DNA from: Lojkania enalia
Taxonomy: Eukaryota; Ascomycota; Dothideomycetes; Pleosporales
Assembly (NCBI GenBank): GCA_010094045.1
Contig: ML986586.1
Coordinates: 534,859 to 598,858, forward strand
DNA: 64,000 nt
Reading direction: 5' to 3'
Of this stretch, positions 11,081 through 22,508 are shown one piece after another. The notes below the pieces were generated by a model that was not told where the DNA came from, did no database searches, and was given only the letters and a program-made list of their open reading frames with translations. Made by a program: the position numbers and the translations under genes. Position 1 is the first letter of the stretch; each line of letters begins with the position of its first letter.

Positions 11081-13759
11081 GTTAGTAATGGCCGTGTTAA
11101 TTGTTGAAGAATCCCCGACTAAAGCTCGGGAGGACGACAGCTTGGCTATTGTATGTCAAGAGCTAAGAGGGTTGGTGATGGGTGTTGTCAGGCGACGAGA
11201 CAGTAGTTGTTTTGGGTGCAACGGTGGTGGTGTGTACGTTTATATTCTGCGAGCGGGGAAGCTTGCACTGGCGGGCCTTACGTGGTTGGGCTTGGAGCTT
11301 GGCATCACCGCATTCCACGCGAGGGGGGCTGTGCTCTACACACTCTCCCACCCAAGCAGTTCGTGGATCACTTGCCTTCCACCAAGGCGAAGCAAGGCAT
11401 TGAGTGGATTATTCACCGGAACGCAAACCGCGTCGGGTGCGCTGCTTCATTTTGTACGGCCCACACGAATTACTCGCCCATCAGCAAACGCGCGAGACGT
11501 CAATTCACAGACAATGTGCTGAGGACTGCTGGGCGCCCGCACTTTCACCATCATCGACGGTGGACTGAGATCAAAGGAACTCATCTCTTGCGTGGATCGG
11601 TATCAGCCAACGGCCGAGGGAGGCTTGCAGGAGCCATCAACGGATAATTCGGCCGCACACGGCTCATCCAAGCAACCACATGCACGTCTGTTTCCGACTC
11701 GTGAAGATCACGAGCTTCCTATGATGTCTACAAAGATTACGAGGCAGAATTATCCGTCCAATCTCACCCAATCCGTCGATTGTTCGACGTCAATAGTCGC
11801 CTTCGGATCACTGCCGAGATAGACGGATCCCTCTTAGGCTAGGGCGCCACTCTTGTAATAGGGCTTAGCGCCTCCAACTGTGGCGAGTGTCTTCAAGAAC
11901 AGACCCCAGGATGAGGCTGGAGGAGGTTGACTTCACGCCTCGGGGCACTTGCTTACTGTTGTTGTTGGACCTCGACATCCCGCATGGCGCAGACAAGATT
12001 CTACGTCTAGGCAGCATTCTTCCCTACTCTGGACACGTTTCGACAACCACAATGATCCAAGTGCCTACCCAGTGTTGATGTCCTAGCGTGATGGCGATGG
12101 AACTGGGAAGCCGCAGCGCGCACTGGTTAACAAAGGCCGCCTCGTAACTCGGATTATCGGTTTCTCCTCATACATTCGTCTGTTTACCGTAGCGGTTGCC
12201 AACATGCAATTTATTTCGAAATGTGGGGTGCTTTTGGACCGGTGAGCGATAACTGGACAATTGGGGAAGCTCAAATCCCGTCAGCTATGGGTCGTCGGGA
12301 TGCACTGCCCCCTTCAAAGGTCACGTCTCCCCAGTGCACTACTAGGGCGGAGAAACAATGTGCTCAACCCTAAACAGAATGATTCCGCACCTTGCATATG
12401 ATTACGTCTTCTTTCAAGCCGCGCCCCGTTACCCTCTACAGCTATATTGAACTCGCGTGGTGCAGAAGGATGTCTAGACCCTGGCTAGCTTTCATGGAGT
12501 AGGCATGGCTTTGGTGAATCCATGTGAATTGAGTTTTCTCTTATTGTGCAAGGAATCTTTCCATACCCTTCAGTAGTAAGCTCAGTCCCAGAAATCCTTT
12601 GAATAGCCGGTTGTTACTGTCTTGAGCGTCTAATTGCAAGGCGGAGTCGCCCGTTGCATATGCTATACCACATGCAACCACTTAGTCACATAATATCCCA
12701 CTATTCTTACAACAGGCTGCCCTTATAATAGGCTCGTACCAGATGGTCCAGTTCCGCGAGCACACATCGTCCTTTAAAACAACCATGTGAAGAGCCATCA
12801 AGGACCTGCTGGGACGGAAAGACAACAAAACCAAGTTCAGAAGAGATGTATACGCAATACTAAATGAGATATCATCAACCTTGCGAGTGAAGTGGCTATG
12901 AATGCACACTATCTCCTGTGGGTCTTCTGCTTCCGTCCACTGAAGCATCGCCCTAATACCCACCACTTCCTTCCTGCTATCTCGCTCTCGCCCTTCACTC
13001 CGGCTGTTAACGAAGCCCTTTAATTAGTATACTGCTTCTGGTGAAGTTCCACTACAGATATTTCCTAGCATCGAGACAGAAACTGTCCCAGCGGTTCGAA
13101 CTTCCCCTCACTAACCGCTGACGCGTCACCTGTAGGAGAACCGCAAGGCATATTGCTTCTCTTGGTTCCGAACTCCGCAGCTCATTTGACTAATGCTAAG
13201 CCACACGAGTAGATGCAGAGGATCATGAAGATTAAGGTGGTTTAGCATATCGCCCGGCGGAAGGATTACCATCATTGAACTCTCGTCGAAGAATACCTGT
13301 AAACGCATCGAACACCATCCCCCAAACAAAATATAGGGAATGGTAAATTCTGGCTATGCAGAATGACATTGCCCCTTTCTCATCCTTGCATATCAGCATT
13401 GAGCACTTCTCGGCACAAATTGTGGAAGCAGTATCATCATACGCGGCCTAGCACGGGCAGGCTTCCTTTCGGCATTAGTTCAACTTGTTCTTAGAAAAAC
13501 CCCTTCGGCCTCATTAAACCGAGAAGGGGCTGGAAATCAGAGGGCATCTAGCTATCACAAACTAGATACGTTGCAAGACCAAATCTAAAGCAATCAAACA
13601 TCAAGGGTCACATTGCTATTCGGATCGTCTACGCAAGGCCAGAATGAAAAGAACTGGCAGACGCCTTTAGATGCAAATGCCAAAACCCATGCCATTAACA
13701 ACAAGGACAGTCCGAGCCCCTATCTTCCTTGAATTTAAAAGCAATCAGAGTATATCACT
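11081..13759. other. Intergenic, 2.7 kb
   Basis: No gene recognised on either strand. The only structure noted is a GC-rich stem-loop at 13500-13529. The first few hundred bases are the stomatin gene's upstream region. Confidence 0.5.
13500..13529. other. Stem-loop in intergenic region
   Basis: CCCCTTCGG at 13500-13508 can pair with CCG (13519-13521) plus AAGGGG (13524-13529), leaving a two-base bulge (AG) and a loop of about ten bases. It lies 231 bases past the stop of the coiled-coil gene (read on the minus strand). No role is assigned. Confidence 0.5.
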
Positions 13760-15934
13760 TCACTTCAGTAATGACGTATTTCCTCTCCTGTCCTTTTTCA
13801 ACGGAGAAAACGTGAAGTTCTCTTCGGACATCATGTTGTATCCGCCGCTAATGGGACGTTGAGTTCCTTTACCCAGAACACTTCTCCCGAGGGCCCTAGC
13901 ATTGAAGAGACCTTTGCTTGCGATAGGCCTAATGGGCATATCATCCTCGTCTGCATCGAAGAGCGTCTTCCCTACGCCGCCATTCGCGCCGGAACCAAGC
14001 TTACGCTTCTTCTTCCTTTCAGCAGCCGGTTCCTCAGTGAACGTAGCGAAGGACATGAGGGATTTTCGAGGCTGCGTCTTCTTGACCTTTTTGGAAGGCT
14101 CTTCGTCAGCACCCTTAAGCGGGACTTTGACGGGAGCGTTTTCGGACTTGTCCCTTTCTTCAAATTCTTCAGATGCTTCCTCGGTGACTTTTTCAAGGCT
14201 AGAAGCAGCCTTCTGACGACCCGCAGGTTTGGCGTTAGCCCTGTTAGATGCCGACGGTGCCAATGGTCTCGCTTTCGGTGGAACTGCCTTCTTCTGAGCC
14301 TTCGGAGGTGCTGTAGGCGTAGCATCCGCTGCGTGGCCTTCCACCTCATCCTCCTCGGCAACGGGACTGACCGGAGCTGCGCTTGCGGCTCGGTTTAGGA
14401 ATGGTGTAAGGGAGAAGGTTGACACATCGCCCACAGCTATAACAGAAGTGGCTCGCTTTGGCCGCTTTGCGGGGAAGCCGTCTCCTGGCGTTCCTAGATT
14501 GGTGGACTCGGGTTCGACAGATGCTGCGATGCGCTTCCGAGCATTCCTTGCTGGTTTAGGGCCTGTTTCAATCGATTGCTTGACAGTGTTTGAAGTCTGA
14601 ACCTTCGCTAATTCTGCCTCCTTCTCCTTCAGCTTCTCCTTTGTTGATCTCAGCTTATCCCTGAAAGCATTCAGTTTCTCATCAAGGACGGTGTTCCGGC
14701 CTTGCAATTCAGCAAGCGATTTTTGATATTCTTTCTCTAGCTTCTTACGCTCACACCTTTCTTCGTCGAGATCCTTGCGAAGTTCCTCTACCCGAGAATC
14801 ACTTTGCAGGCCGCTCTTCTTGTTAGCTTTCTCCGCCTTTTGGCGCACACGTTTCTCTTGTTCAAGCTCCTCTCGAAGCTCCTCCAGTTCAGCAGCATCC
14901 TGTTCTGCTTTCTTGCTGGCCTTCTCTGCCTTTTGGCGTGCGCGTTTCTCCTGTTCAAGCGCTTGCCTGAGTTCTTCCAGCTCAGCATTACGTTCCTCGT
15001 CCTTCTTAGAAGCTTTGTCGCCTTCCGTCTTGTTAGCTTTGTCAAGCTTAGCTTGGATACGCCCTGCGGCTGATTGCTGGGCTTCAAGATCAGCCTGAAC
15101 TTTCTCTATGGTTTTTTCAGCTCTGGCGAGAGATGCCTCCACCTTCAGCCGGTCATTCTTTTCCTTGACAGCCTCTTTCCGCATCTCCTCAAGCTCAGCC
15201 CGCAGTTCCTCCTCTTGTTCCGACTTCTTTCCTTGCTTTGCCATGGCACGTGAAGAGACTCGCTTCTCATTCTCTAGCTCGACTTGCAATGTGGTCAATT
15301 GACGCTGTAGTGATAATTTTTCGGCGAGCAGCCCTTGATTAGACTCGACTTGGGCTCGTAAGTGTTCGACTTCTGGTCGTAAGGATGACATTTCGCGGGT
15401 TAGGGCGAGCTTCTCTGCAAGAATTTTGTTCGAGTCGGAAGTGACATTCTCCATAGCCTTGAGCTCCGCCTACCAAATTGGTCAGAGGACAGGCGCATCT
15501 GTGGTAAATGAGAGCTTGCGTACCTTGAGATTAGCGACTTCCCGAGCTTGCGTCCGAAGTTGATTCTGTGCCAGCTCGCTCTCCGCCTTCAATTGGTCCA
15601 GGCTCAACAATGCCTCGTCTAGAGCCTCTTCCAAGCCATCACTACGCGCCTGTTCTTCATCGAGTTGCTCGCGTAGTTCATCTGCCTCGTCTTGCAGCAG
15701 ATGTTGGGTGACTCGCAGCTTCCGGATCTCCTCATCCTTTGAAACAATCTCGACCGAGTGCTTGCTTATCTCGAGGCTCAACTCTAGTTCCGCCGTACGC
15801 AGCGAGTGTTTGAGCTAGTAGTTGATTGTGAGTTCGTCTATACTGTTTCCCGGACCACGTAAAGCTTTTGAAGCATCAAATATACTTACATCTTTGACCT
15901 CGTAATTACCATCAGCCTCCATGATGGAAGGCAT
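13760..15934 (-). CDS. Long coiled-coil, Lys/Glu-rich (probably nuclear) protein
   Basis: Three exons on the reverse strand: 15934..15890, 15814..15524, 15469..13760, giving 681 residues. A second in-frame ATG sits at 15922. Residues about 15-380 are near-continuous heptad coiled coil with repeated LEELR.ALEQEKRARQKAEK-type units (two close copies around 14,830-14,990). This is followed by a basic segment with KRPKRA and ARKRIAA (likely nuclear signals) and a low-complexity Ala/Pro/Lys region. A short conserved-looking tail follows: GKTLFDADEDD, then ENFTFSPLKKDRR. I recall the F-SPLKK tail from uncharacterised ascomycete coiled-coil proteins linked to chromosomes or the spindle, but I cannot name the family. 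Function is unknown. Confidence 0.8.
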
Positions 15935-16185
15935 GACTAAGTCTATTCACCAAATGATGCGAAAGTGGAAGGGATGAGAATAGATGCTAGTAGGGTTAGG
16001 GCGCGTCCTGGCATAATAAACAAAACATCGGCGTTTTCGGTGTTGCGCCGACACATGCTCGGCAACCCCTGTCGCCCGCTAGATTACGTACACCGACAAA
16101 GGTGGCCTTTGAGCATAACATAGTGCTAGAGCACCGCCAACTCCAAGAGCTACGCTTCTCTACGAATCCATTCCGAATCCCTACA
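15935..16185. promoter_or_regulatory. Shared upstream region, coiled-coil gene and ost3
   Basis: The two start codons are 251 bases apart and diverge, so both promoters and leaders must fit here. No specific factor site is claimed. Confidence 0.5.
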
Positions 16186-17339
16186 ATGCGGTGGCTGCAG
16201 CTCCTTGCGGCGTCTCTCCTACCTCTTACTGCTTTGGCAGCTAAAAAGCCGTCGGGCGACCGATTCAATGACTTTCGCACGAAATCACTATCTACTGGCA
16301 ATCTAAAGCTCGACGACACCGTCTACACGCAATTGACAAAAGCTCCCAGGGATTATGCTGTTGCAATCCTTCTCACGGCTCTCGAGACACGGTTTGGATG
16401 TACTCTATGCAGGGAATTCCAGCCAGAGTGGGATTTGCTGAGCAAGAGCTGGATTAAAGGCGACAAGAGTGGCAAGAGCCGGTTGGTCTTTGGCACTTTG
16501 GACTTCGTAGATGGAAAGAATACTTTCCAGTCTGTATGTTGACCTATTGTCATTCGGACTGCAGCCTAATCGCTGATGCTTGAACTAGCTGATGCTCCAA
16601 ACTGCCCCCGTTCTCCTCTACTTCCACCCCACCATCGGACCAAGCGCGAAAATCGATGCACAGCCTGTCCGATTTGACTTTACAGCCGGGTAAGCTGCTT
16701 ATACATACCTTAGAAATTTGACTGTGATATGCTAACACCCCGGAAGGCCCCAGTCTGCTGAGCAGATCCACGCGTGGATCTCTCGCCAGGTTCCCGCGGA
16801 CGCCCCGAAACCGCCCGTTGTCCGACCTATTAACTACGTTAAGATCGTATCTGTTACTACTGCTGTCCTAGGTTTGGTTACCTTCTTCGCTGTCACTGCC
16901 CCATACGTCGTCCCTATCCTCCAGAACCGCAATCTTTGGGCTGCTTTCAGCTTGATTGCTATCCTGTTATTCACCAGTGGGCACATGTTCAATCATATCA
17001 GGAAGGTTCCATATGTAGCAGGTGATGGCAAGGGCGGAATCAGTTATTTTGCAGGCGGGTTTAGCAACCAGTTTGGTCTGGAGTCGCAGATAGTTGCTGC
17101 AATCTGTAAGTGGTAACATCGCACTGTGGTGAATATGGCTAATGAGTGGAATTTTAGACGGAATACTCGCTTTTGCTACCATCTCCCTCGCCCTCAAGGC
17201 ACCCCGCATTGCCGACGCACGAGCCCAGCAATTCGCTGTATTTCTTTGGAGCGGTGTGCTACTCTGCATGTACAGCTTCCTTCTAAGCGTTTTCCGAACA
17301 AAGAATGGAGGATACCAGTTTTGGCTACCTCCGTTCTAA
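16186..17339 (+). CDS. ost3: Oligosaccharyltransferase subunit Ost3/Ost6
   Basis: Four exons: 16186..16533, 16589..16689, 16747..17105, 17158..17339, giving 329 residues. It is part of the ER oligosaccharyltransferase that N-glycosylates secretory proteins; its lumenal thioredoxin-like domain holds substrate cysteines. A signal peptide (LLAASLLPLTALAA) opens the protein. The thioredoxin domain carries the CxxC pair as FGCTLCREF, followed by PVLLYFHPT. Four membrane segments follow, the first starting around VKIVSVTTAVLGLV; SGHMFNHIRKVPY and the end GGYQFWLPPF are family hallmarks. All introns are 50-60 nt GT-AG and each preserves a recognisable motif across the junction, so the model is firm. 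Confidence 0.95.
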
Positions 17340-18008
17340 TGAGCGTATGAATATATGCCAGAGGTTGTGTAGTGACAGGAGAATATTACCCTCAATGGGT
17401 AGGACATAAGGGCCTTCAAGGTCAGCAGTCACTAGCCCATCCGGACAGTTGGCCAAACTTGCGGGGTGACGGGGAATCCAAACATGTACCATAGGGTTGA
17501 GAAATATTCCTTCAGTCATGTAGCTGAGCATCAGGCGTTAGAGGAAAAGGAGCGCCTAAAATGTTTCATATATCCCTAAATAGTGATTACATTTATTTGG
17601 CTATCGCGATTTTCAGCTTATGGTGTTGTGACGTTGACGATAATGATCGCAGCTACCTCCTGCCAACGCAAAATAGTGTTAAATTATTTCTTGCTCAAAC
17701 AGACTGCTAAGGCTTGGAATTCTTGCCCTATCACTGATTTCCCTATAATATCCGTATATCAATCTTATTCCACTCAACCTCTATAGCTATTATGAATCCC
17801 GGTTGCGATCCTATCGCAAGTCAATGTGCTTCGTGAATCATTCGATATAGATTTACCTCATAGATAGTGTAAGAGTGTAGGCTAGGCCCCATTTCATAAC
17901 TTCGGTGCAATCGCTTCGACGAACAATTTGCCAATCTTCATAGTTTCCGCTAAGCAAAAAAATGCTGTGCATTCGGACAACGTAGAGAGGAGGCAAAAGC
18001 AAAAGAAA
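17340..18008. other. Intergenic, ost3 to tRNA-Ala
   Basis: No gene recognised; AT-rich 3' flank of ost3. Confidence 0.5.
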
Positions 18009-18108
18009 TGGACTTGCTGGGAATCGAACCCAGGACCTTTCCCATGTTGTGGTCTAGCCTAAAGGCTAGAAATGCTAAGGGAAAATTATACCACTAAACC
18101 ACAAGCCC
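18009..18108 (-). tRNA. tRNA-Ala (anticodon AGC) with a 28-nt intron
   Basis: Read on the reverse strand from 18108: acceptor GGGCUUG pairs with CAAGUCC, followed by discriminator A. The anticodon stem UUCCC/GGGAA encloses U-U-A-G-C-A plus U38, so the anticodon AGC is at 18076..18074. The T arm is CUGGG-UUCGAUU-CCCAG. Acceptor pair 3-70 is G-U, the classic alanine identity element, which supports the call. The intron is at 18072..18045, between positions 37 and 38 as usual, and can fold on itself (UCUAGCCU with AGGCUAGA). Mature length is 72 nt. A- and B-box sequences for RNA polymerase III are present. Confidence 0.93.
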
Positions 18109-18679
18109 TAAATTAAATGCTTGAAGGGCTTTTGTATTTTTAGAATTTATATCATGAAAAAATTTGAAAAGACAATTTCAATTTGCAAAACAAAAGTTGA
18201 AATTTAAACAGCGTGCGGGGCATTAAGACTAATTCTAGAGAGGCTTAGGCGTCATGTAGCTTACCTACAATATTACCTACTAATTAAACCAGAAAATACA
18301 AAGTATAATCTAAGGCCGTTGATCAGCAGACTCCACCGCCGGGTGATCCAAAAAAAAAAAAAACGGATCGCTCTGACTGGATTCTCCACATCTCTTCCTA
18401 ACAAAAACAGTGGCTAAGTTGAGCTGCTCATGGCATTGCTTTGGGAATCATCGTCACTGGAGAATGCATAGTGAGCCTCAAGAAGCGCGGTACGGAAGCG
18501 GGTGTGAACGAGCTGTGAGGATGTAAGAATAGAAATACCCATAGAAGAATCAAAGGAACTTTTTTTTCCTTGAGAACAGAAAAACAGGCCCTTCAATTGA
18601 AGTTTCGAATGTCTATCTATAACAACGAGGATTCGCAAAACATCCATTTTTGTCCTTAAATAGTCCGGCAGAAGCTTTT
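18109..18679. other. Intergenic with A14 tract between inverted GATCC/GGATC
   Basis: AT-rich spacer between the tRNA and the convergent 789-residue gene. An A14 run at 18350-18363 is framed by GATCC and CGGATC. No gene recognised. Confidence 0.5.
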
Positions 18680-21049
18680 TCAATAATTTTCAATCAATCT
18701 TGTGCTAACCCTAGTTGTGGTGCGAATGATTGTGGAAGGTAGGATATCTGTCGTCGAAAAGGCCAATGCGCATTGCGTACAACATTGCTCTCCCTGGACG
18801 GTGCTTCCATCAAAAGCTAAGCTTAGTGCCACATTATACTTTAGGTTAGTATCTAGCAACACAGTTATGTTCCGCTTTTTACTTCTATCGGAATTGGCAG
18901 GCTGGTCAGTAGAAATGTGATCCTTGCTCCACTCTCCTACGATATGATTGAACGTGAATTCCCGATAATGCGCCCTGCTGATCTTCTCATCAGTCTCTTT
19001 GCGGTGGCTACATGTCGGAAAATGTGCTCGATGCACTGCCATCAACGCATCGGATGGGTCAATGATTCGACGATATGAGGCGGATCGCACCATTGTTAAC
19101 AGTCGGAACGGAATATCGGCCGCTCCAATAATGGCGGTGTCCAACATCGCGTCATCCGAAGCGACTGTTTCATTCCTGCTTCCCCCTCCCGAGAACGTTT
19201 CTGACCCTGCCACTTCTGCCATCTCCATGACTCTCTCTGTTTGAACAACTGCATGTTCACCGCTTGTGCCGCAAAGTTGCCCTTGAGAGATAGAAGCCCC
19301 GAAGAAGATCCTTTCGTTTATCGGATTGGTGAGATCCAACCAGGGTGCTGCGATGACCAGGCTACCATACTGGATAGCAGCAAAAATAGTCCACCCTTCC
19401 CCTATTTGAGAATGAAGTGTTGACCACTTCCCTCCTAAGAATGCCAAAGCGGCAAGCGCGAACCACGTGTTCCACAAGACAACACCTTGAAACACTAACT
19501 CGGCAAAGATTATACGTAGGGCTTCTCTCTCACTCTCAATATCGGCAAGTCCAGAGGTGTCGTCAAGACCAAAGCTATCCACAATTCCATGGGATAGCAA
19601 AAGAAGTAATTCGTCAAGCGCCGCTTCCCTTAAACACCCAACTTTGCCCGAGCCCAAAGGCTCCTCTCTCTTACAAGAACTACAGGCGCAGCGACGTTTT
19701 GTCCACTGAATAGCAGACATCGCAATGGGAAAGCAGCCTATTATATCTTTCCAGCTTCGTTGAGACAGGTCTTCATGTGCGCGGTGATACGGAATTCCCT
19801 GCCACACGTCGACCTCTACCTTAGCCTGACGCTGAAGTGCTACGGAACAGTCATCCGGGATCCGGTAGACTATTATGCTGCTATTTTTTTGTCCGCAGTT
19901 CTCAAAGATGAAGCTTGGATACCGGGCCATCAAGTCTTGAATCTTCACCCGCTTGTATCTACGGTGCTCTTCTTCTCCATTCTGCCAGGCTGCAAACCCC
20001 ACTGAATGTCTGTGAGGCCTTACCTCAAGGTCCATGAGCCATTTAAGCATACATTGTGCTGCAAGATGGACTTCAGCGGTTTCTTGCTGGGTAAGAATCC
20101 GATGTTGGCAGTGGTAGAGCATTGAAGTCGAGTACAACTTCTGTCTGTCCGCTGGGCGAGCAACGGTATGGCAAGCTGCGTCGCTGAAGAGCGTCTGAAA
20201 TGACCCGCCTACTCGTGTTGTCATTTCCACTATATCTTGACCACTGATAACGCATGATCCCACTGATTCATCTTCGCAAGACTTTTTGACGAGAATTAAA
20301 AGTTTCTTTGGAACTCTGCCAAGTGCCTCCTCAAAGACTATTAATCCAGACACAGAGATCTCTAGATATCCGTGAAAGTGTGAAAGTACCCATGAAACAA
20401 GGTCGTGAGGGAAGTTTGTACAGGTGATAAGCATCTCTCCATCGCTACGTTGAATAGCCATGGTAAGTGCGCTGAACATCGACGGGTCAAGCGGGTGTTT
20501 GTGTACGTAAAACTTCTGGATTTCTGGAGGCAAAATCTTGAGAGTTGAACCAGCGTTGACGACGTGGAGCGCGACGCTTTCAACAAATTTCCTCAAGACT
20601 GGCGTGAGACGTGTACGGTGAATACTGTATCGCATTCTGGTTTCGTTTTGGTGGCCACCTTCGTCAAGAGCCATATTGCAAAGTGCCTCAGTAGTGTCTT
20701 CTATGCCATGGAATGCCATGAGTGTTGCAACAGTGGTGACAATATACACGTAGTTGTCATCGAATGCCATCCAACGTCCGATCGCTGCAGATATCCGAAG
20801 CTTTAGCCCTGAGATTGTACTCATTTTTTGATCCGCTGACTGGATGTTCGATCGGATACTGAGACCTCTCTCGTTTGGATAAGCTAAACCACCGATTGAT
20901 GAGAGGCAGTATTCATACTCTTTCCGGTCGACTCCCTCTCTAGTAAGCCAATCCTGGACAAGACGAACAATTTCTTGTGCTCCACTCTCGCTGTTGACGG
21001 TATCAAGTAGGGCACGGGTAAGATCCACGACTTTTGCAGCGACTTCCAT
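18680..21049 (-). CDS. Large uncharacterised fungal protein, intronless
   Basis: A single open frame of 789 residues on the reverse strand, far too long to be chance. The start is the ATG of MEVAAKVVDLTRALL. I do not recognise a named domain. Visible features are an N-terminal helical region, an alpha-rich middle part (LTPVLRKFVESVALHVVNAG, then a central ALTMAIQRSDGE), a Cys pair cluster CACSSCK near residue 460, and a hydrophobic stretch WNTWFALAALAFLGG after it. The C-terminal part is rich in Ser/Thr and polar. The layout recalls a family of intron-poor hypothetical proteins that recurs in accessory regions of Pezizomycotina, but that is memory without a search. It has no close neighbours. 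Function unknown. Confidence 0.85.
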   Translation of the reverse strand: MEVAAKVVDLTRALLDTVNSESGAQEIVRLVQDWLTREGVDRKEYEYCLSSIGGLAYPNERGLSIRSNIQSADQKMSTISGLKLRISAAIGRWMAFDDNYVYIVTTVATLMAFHGIEDTTEALCNMALDEGGHQNETRMRYSIHRTRLTPVLRKFVESVALHVVNAGSTLKILPPEIQKFYVHKHPLDPSMFSALTMAIQRSDGEMLITCTNFPHDLVSWVLSHFHGYLEISVSGLIVFEEALGRVPKKLLILVKKSCEDESVGSCVISGQDIVEMTTRVGGSFQTLFSDAACHTVARPADRQKLYSTSMLYHCQHRILTQQETAEVHLAAQCMLKWLMDLEVRPHRHSVGFAAWQNGEEEHRRYKRVKIQDLMARYPSFIFENCGQKNSSIIVYRIPDDCSVALQRQAKVEVDVWQGIPYHRAHEDLSQRSWKDIIGCFPIAMSAIQWTKRRCACSSCKREEPLGSGKVGCLREAALDELLLLLSHGIVDSFGLDDTSGLADIESEREALRIIFAELVFQGVVLWNTWFALAALAFLGGKWSTLHSQIGEGWTIFAAIQYGSLVIAAPWLDLTNPINERIFFGASISQGQLCGTSGEHAVVQTERVMEMAEVAGSETFSGGGSRNETVASDDAMLDTAIIGAADIPFRLLTMVRSASYRRIIDPSDALMAVHRAHFPTCSHRKETDEKISRAHYREFTFNHIVGEWSKDHISTDQPANSDRSKKRNITVLLDTNLKYNVALSLAFDGSTVQGEQCCTQCALAFSTTDILPSTIIRTTTRVSTRLIENY

Positions 21050-22508
21050 GCTGTGTGTCGCCGTTCGGGAGCCAGGCTGAAGGCTGGTGACGTAGAAATA
21101 ACTAGAAGTTCAGAGCTGCGATCTACGCAACGGATTACTGGAATATAGATGTTCTAAGTCAAGCGAACTGCGTAGGGAAGCGTAGGCTCATTAAAAAAAA
21201 TTGGGAGTTCCGATGCATGGGTCTGCCTAGATGAGATTTACTTTTAGTGAGGCGTTTCGTGGTTACACAAATGCACTCACATTTAAAGAGGCTATAGAGC
21301 CTTATCGAACAACTGGACGCAGTCAAAAAGAAGGCAATCGGCACGACAAGCTTGAGAATTCCTATTTATTATGCCTACAATCTAGCTTCGTCCCTGACAC
21401 CACTGCACTCGCCATTCTTCCTACCCCCCAACCTCCCGCTGTGTTCCTTCTAGTCACCCCGGTCGGAAGACGCTAAAGGAAAAATATTCTTTCAAACCAC
21501 GATCTCCTAGGCGCAAAATATCTTATAAATATCTCTCACCCACCAAATTCCCCGTAGTTGACAACTCTCATTAATATGAGATCCGTAGATGTGCATGAAT
21601 AACTTTGGGCACCACTACCAGATCCTCGCAGAGCTATGGGAAGATGCATGGACTTTGAATGGCTTCAATGCAGTCTAGAAATCGTTATAATCCACTGAGA
21701 TACATGTCTATTTAGAATCTACAATAATCACATACACTTTGTAGTGTATATGGGACAACCCAACCGCCAAGGTGACTCTGAGGAGGAAAATGATAAGAAA
21801 AAGAAACAAAAATCCATATTTACTATCTACTAGGCACAGCCAATCCTGCAGCCTAGATTGCTCCTACGCTAAAATAATGACGCTACGATAATCCGGTCCC
21901 ATACGCCGTGATAACTTTGCATATTCTAACAAGTCTACTAATTTGATTCTAGATCGGCCTTAAAACCAACATTCTAATCAAGGAACTCCTAACTTCTTGT
22001 TCCTCTTCGTCCAGTATCATTTCCCTTCAAAGAATTAAAGAACGGCATTGCGCATAATATCCGTGACGCCAATTTTAAATGACAATGCATGATGAGGAGG
22101 ATGCTAATTCAGAGGACAGGGTCCCCTATAAAAATTTAGTGTACCAAACATGATTGTCTAGTCTATAGGTCCGGGGTGTAGAGATTTGGCTTTCCGAAAC
22201 TCCAAAATGACTGCGCCCGCGCTTATGTTCTACGACCTATAAAGGCAAAAGGAAACGGCTAGACATTATTCAAGGTTCAAAGAGGCGGGTACCGAGGTCT
22301 GCTGTTTTGGGTGTGAACATACGATAAGCTTCAGCCATACTGAGAGCCTACTAATAGACGCCCCCACAATCCAGATCATCGCTCGTATTGTTATGCTAAA
22401 TGCGGAGAAGACTATAGATGATAGGGAATCTTTACACAGCCCTGTCATGCTGGCCTCCGATATCATCGGCCACTTCCATACCAAGGTTTAAGACCACGTA
22501 CAAACGCG
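21050..22508. other. Intergenic, 1.5 kb, AT-rich
   Basis: No gene recognised. The segment is AT-rich with many short stops in all frames; about the first 200 bases serve as upstream region of the 789-residue gene. Confidence 0.5.

Noticed and set aside
12682..13329. Two reverse-strand frames of 94 and 67 codons
   Set aside because: Hydrophobic but without conserved motifs or plausible splice joining; not supported.
13971..15302. Several plus-strand and off-frame open frames of 60-130 codons
   Set aside because: Shadows of the Lys/Glu-rich coiled-coil gene, whose codon bias opens other frames as Ser/Phe-rich or Arg-rich nonsense.
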